Below are positions 61,120 to 64,000 of a stretch of DNA of 64,000 bases, piece by piece. Both the position numbers and the translations under genes were made by a program. The notes beneath the pieces were generated by a model that saw nothing but the letters and a program-made list of their open reading frames with translations, made no database searches and was not told the DNA's origin. Source of the DNA: Liolophura sinensis. Lineage: Eukaryota > Mollusca > Polyplacophora > Chitonida > Chitonidae. The stretch is taken from assembly GCF_032854445.1 (NCBI RefSeq), contig NC_088301.1, positions 46,249,116 through 46,313,115 on the forward strand, written 5' to 3'. Positions within the stretch are counted from its first letter, which is position 1, and every line of letters starts with the position of its first letter.

Positions 61120-61250
61120 AAGAGTAAAACCAGAGCAACGGCGACAGTGTTATAGTTTGCAAATGATCACACGTAATAGGTGAAATCCAGGCATTTGTCA
61201 GGTTTAATTTAGTTAGAGATTTATTCTAACTGTTCATGTAAATGTCTAAA
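61120..61250 (-). repeat. Dispersed repeat, inverted leading module
   Basis: The reverse complement reads TTTACATGAACAGTTAGAAT, then GATTTCACCTATTACGTG, then ATAACACTGTCGCCGTTGCT, matching the leading module at 56512, 57248 and 60740. Confidence 0.65.
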
Positions 61251-61321
61251 AAGGAACAATTTACTATGGAAGCCGGATACGGCACAATTTCCCCAATACA
61301 GGAACGGCGCTATATGAATGA

Positions 61322-61440
61322 CAGTGCAAGATTTAGTCAAGATTCATTCCAGGTTAGGACGACCACTCGACATTCTAACGGGATTCCAGCGAGACTCCAA
61401 CTATATTCCTGCTCGATTTCACGACTAAATCTCGCTAAAA
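61322..61440. repeat. Short inverted repeat around TTTAGTC
   Basis: GCAAGATTTAGTCAAGATT at about 61325 is mirrored by the stretch ending CGACTAAATCTCGC at about 61437, giving a 115-bp foldback. Confidence 0.4.
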
Positions 61441-62299
61441 GTATGTAAAAGATAGCACGGCCCCTTCCGTCGTCCATAATTTAGACATCTCCTAACACAT
61501 TGGCTCAACACAATTAGGCACAAAAAATGTCGTGGTCTAAATTCACCTTAAATTGTGTAAATATCACTTTATACCGATAGTGTATGGATGAGGATATGAG
61601 GAATTATTGTGTGGAGGGCGGTGATGTTCAACGATTCAAACACGAGTTGTATATCACTTGACGAGAGCTGACAATTCCTGATACCCTGTTCATCTGTATA
61701 CATACAATATAAGTTTAATTCTGTTACAAAAATGTAATTGCTCATTTGGTACTTCGGCAACGCAGCTAGCCATCGTCCAGTTGATTACTTTCCAAAAAAG
61801 CACCAGGGCAAAGGTAGGTTGGCCTAACTACAGGTGAACAAACGCACGTAATCGTTGGATATTAGCACGAGATCGTTGGCCATTGCCTTGTGAATGTGGG
61901 ATACTACCCAGTGAGCGTGACGCTGCTTTGGTAAAACCATCGTGTTTTGCGGAATATCATGTCATCGTTTATTTTCCAATGGAAACCAAGAATCAATCTG
62001 AGGTATCGTAACAATTATTGCGTTTCTCTATATAATGGTACATTGCCAATCTACCAGAACGTCAGGTTAATAAGAATTCGTTCTAATTTCTTTCTCTGTA
62101 TACAATTTCTTAATTTTTTTTGTCAGTTTGTGTTGAACGTTTGTTATGAACCTGTTTTTGTGATCATCGACCCGAACATATATTATGACTGTATACGACA
62201 GTCTGTTTCGACACCTAGATTGACGAAACATAATTATGGACGCCTATCAGGAAACCGTCGCTTTTTCAAGTAATCTTGTTAGCTTTACATAACAAAAAT

Positions 62300-64000
62300 C
62301 AGTAAGAGCCAACATTATTCATGACAAAGGCATACTGTTCTAAAGACACATGATGCTTATGCGCTACATAAGTCAGTTCAAGTGTAGAACGAAATGTATA
62401 TAGAATCACATGTACGCAATGGAAACTTTTTTGCACCATGGTATTTTTGAAATCAAAGACAAATTTCTGACATTTCTGACTACTGGTGGTTGTTTTATTG
62501 AATGGTACAATCTCTTTCTACAGTCAACCTTCTCTAATACATATAGCACTTGCACCACATCCAATTTTCCACAAGTGAACTCAAAAAATACATCCAAGAG
62601 CCTAAAACTTTAAGAGGGATTAAACATGTAAACATTGTATTGTTACTGATACTACCGTCTTGATACAATCACATAACTATATCGTTTTCCACAAGAATTA
62701 GTTATAATGGGCGCTCTGGCATTTAACCACTCTATCACACTGAATAACGTCTTACTTCATCAATACAAGACCATGCAGATACGGTAAATGTACAGAAAAA
62801 TCAGTGATGATTTCAGTTTGACACTTTCACAAAGGCTCACTTACTTTATTTTATCATACTTCTACAACGCTTTATGCAATTTGTTTGTTACTGTAAGACG
62901 TGATATGTCTAGGTATGATTGTGCCCTGTTTAAATAAACATGTTATCGAGTAAATCATGTACTCGGTTAAAAGTTCCCCAAACAAGCATTAGACTACACG
63001 AAGCACGTTTTACGAAAATGTCTACTGAGAACATTATATTTATTTGCTCCACTGTTCACAGTCTTATATAAACTCTTATTACTACATGCAGACATAACAA
63101 TCAATGTATTATATGCCATACGTCGTATAAAATTGCAAAATGTCTATCATACAGTATATCATTAACATTTTTTTTACAAGTAACAAGTGGTGAAATTTTA
63201 CTTGATTTTCAAAACAGATCTATACACCTATGCACGACAATTAACAACTGGTTCATCAAAACCAAGCAAGTAACAATTAAAATGTGAATTTTTACATTGT
63301 AGGCCACCCAGTACAGAGAATGGGATTTGTTTCTATATATGTGACAATCTACAGTGTTTAAAGATAGGGAAATTTTAATGAGTGTTAACTAATAAAATGT
63401 CGTTTTGTACATGGTGTTTTGTCCCACGTGCGTTTAGTTTTAACATAACTAGAATTTGGCCACATTTTGTTCAGTTTGGTAAATGCTCTGTAATTTATAT
63501 TCTTGCGTGTTTATGTATTTTTCATCTCTATACCCGTACATCAACGGCTATTCATCAAATCTCGAAAATCTAATGTAGCCTAAGATTTTCGTCCACACTT
63601 TTTCATGCCCCATGGTAATGATACCGCCTAAACCACAGCTATTATAATTTTTCACATTGCCCTGACATGGTAAGAATTTCTAATGTTCTCATTGTTATAT
63701 GTTCAACTGCGTTTTCAGAGACCACGCGCATGTACATTTTCAGAATGTTTTATGCTCAGTCATTTTCATGCAACAGGTATACTCAGATAAGTAAATGGTA
63801 TTTCTATGTACTGCTGTGTACACATTTAGTATTAAAGTTAGAAATATTATATAAGTAGTATTCAAGATACAAAACGATGTGTTACAAGATGTAAAAACAC
63901 TACACATTTGAAAGATTCGTATGTTTGTGGTCAACCTTTATCCTAATTTCTGCAATTTCCGAAGTCTAACAAATCCACACCAATACAACGATGTCTCGTC
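62300..64000. other. Intergenic, nothing recognised
   Basis: AT-rich sequence with only short, unrelated open frames on both strands. No repeat, RNA gene or exon-like segment could be supported. Confidence 0.6.

Noticed and set aside
1-64000. Bacterial features, CRISPR arrays, operons
   Set aside because: Tandem arrays here lack spacer structure, and the window is clearly intron-containing animal DNA.

Overview
The window is animal nuclear DNA. It is AT-rich, with many short exons bounded by GT/AG sites, long introns, tRNA-derived SINEs, short inverted-repeat elements (MITE-like) and minisatellites. The SINE types (one ending in a CAAGAATATTTCACTTATAC-type box, another with a GAGT/GAAT-type tail) and frequent ACATGTA words look molluscan to me. 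That assignment is from memory, and I would only insist on marine invertebrate, probably lophotrochozoan.

About 0.1-52.7 kb, minus strand: one very large gene, an LRRK2-type leucine-rich-repeat kinase (Parkinson disease kinase family). I placed 68 coding exons by hand. They join in one reading frame of about 2,623 codons, in the order armadillo/ankyrin N-terminus, LRR, ROC GTPase, COR, kinase (VAVK, YRD, DYG) and WD40, ending in the charged C-terminal helix typical of LRRK2. The stop codon is at 112-114. The start ATG is at 47452-47454, behind an in-frame stop. A probable non-coding first exon ends at 52446, after a first intron of about 4.9 kb. Reading phase agrees at every junction but one (exon 50 to 51).

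The most striking object is in the COR region. Exon 45 is only 20 nt and encodes YLRLLE plus two bases of K. The sequence that can supply it sits inside a 60-bp minisatellite at about 19500-20262. Every intact repeat unit carries the microexon with its own 3' splice site (TCCTCAG) and 5' splice site (GTGAGT). Six units are identical over the microexon and both splice sites. One more still has both splice sites and a changed residue, one carries an in-frame stop, and others have lost splice sites. Because 20 nt is not a multiple of three, only one copy (or four, seven and so on) keeps the frame.

Introns also hold other tandem arrays (27, 23, about 77 and about 170 bp units), several SINE copies (one with a perfect 12-bp target-site duplication) and several MITE-like elements.

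About 52.9-62.5 kb, upstream of the gene: no intact gene. It is a mosaic of diverged copies of an unnamed dispersed repeat in both orientations, with decayed transposon-like coding remnants at 55.3-55.9 kb (+) and 58.5-59.1 kb (-). A 178-bp perfect inverted pair has its left arm flanked by 19-bp direct repeats. From 62.5 to 64.0 kb I see nothing recognisable.
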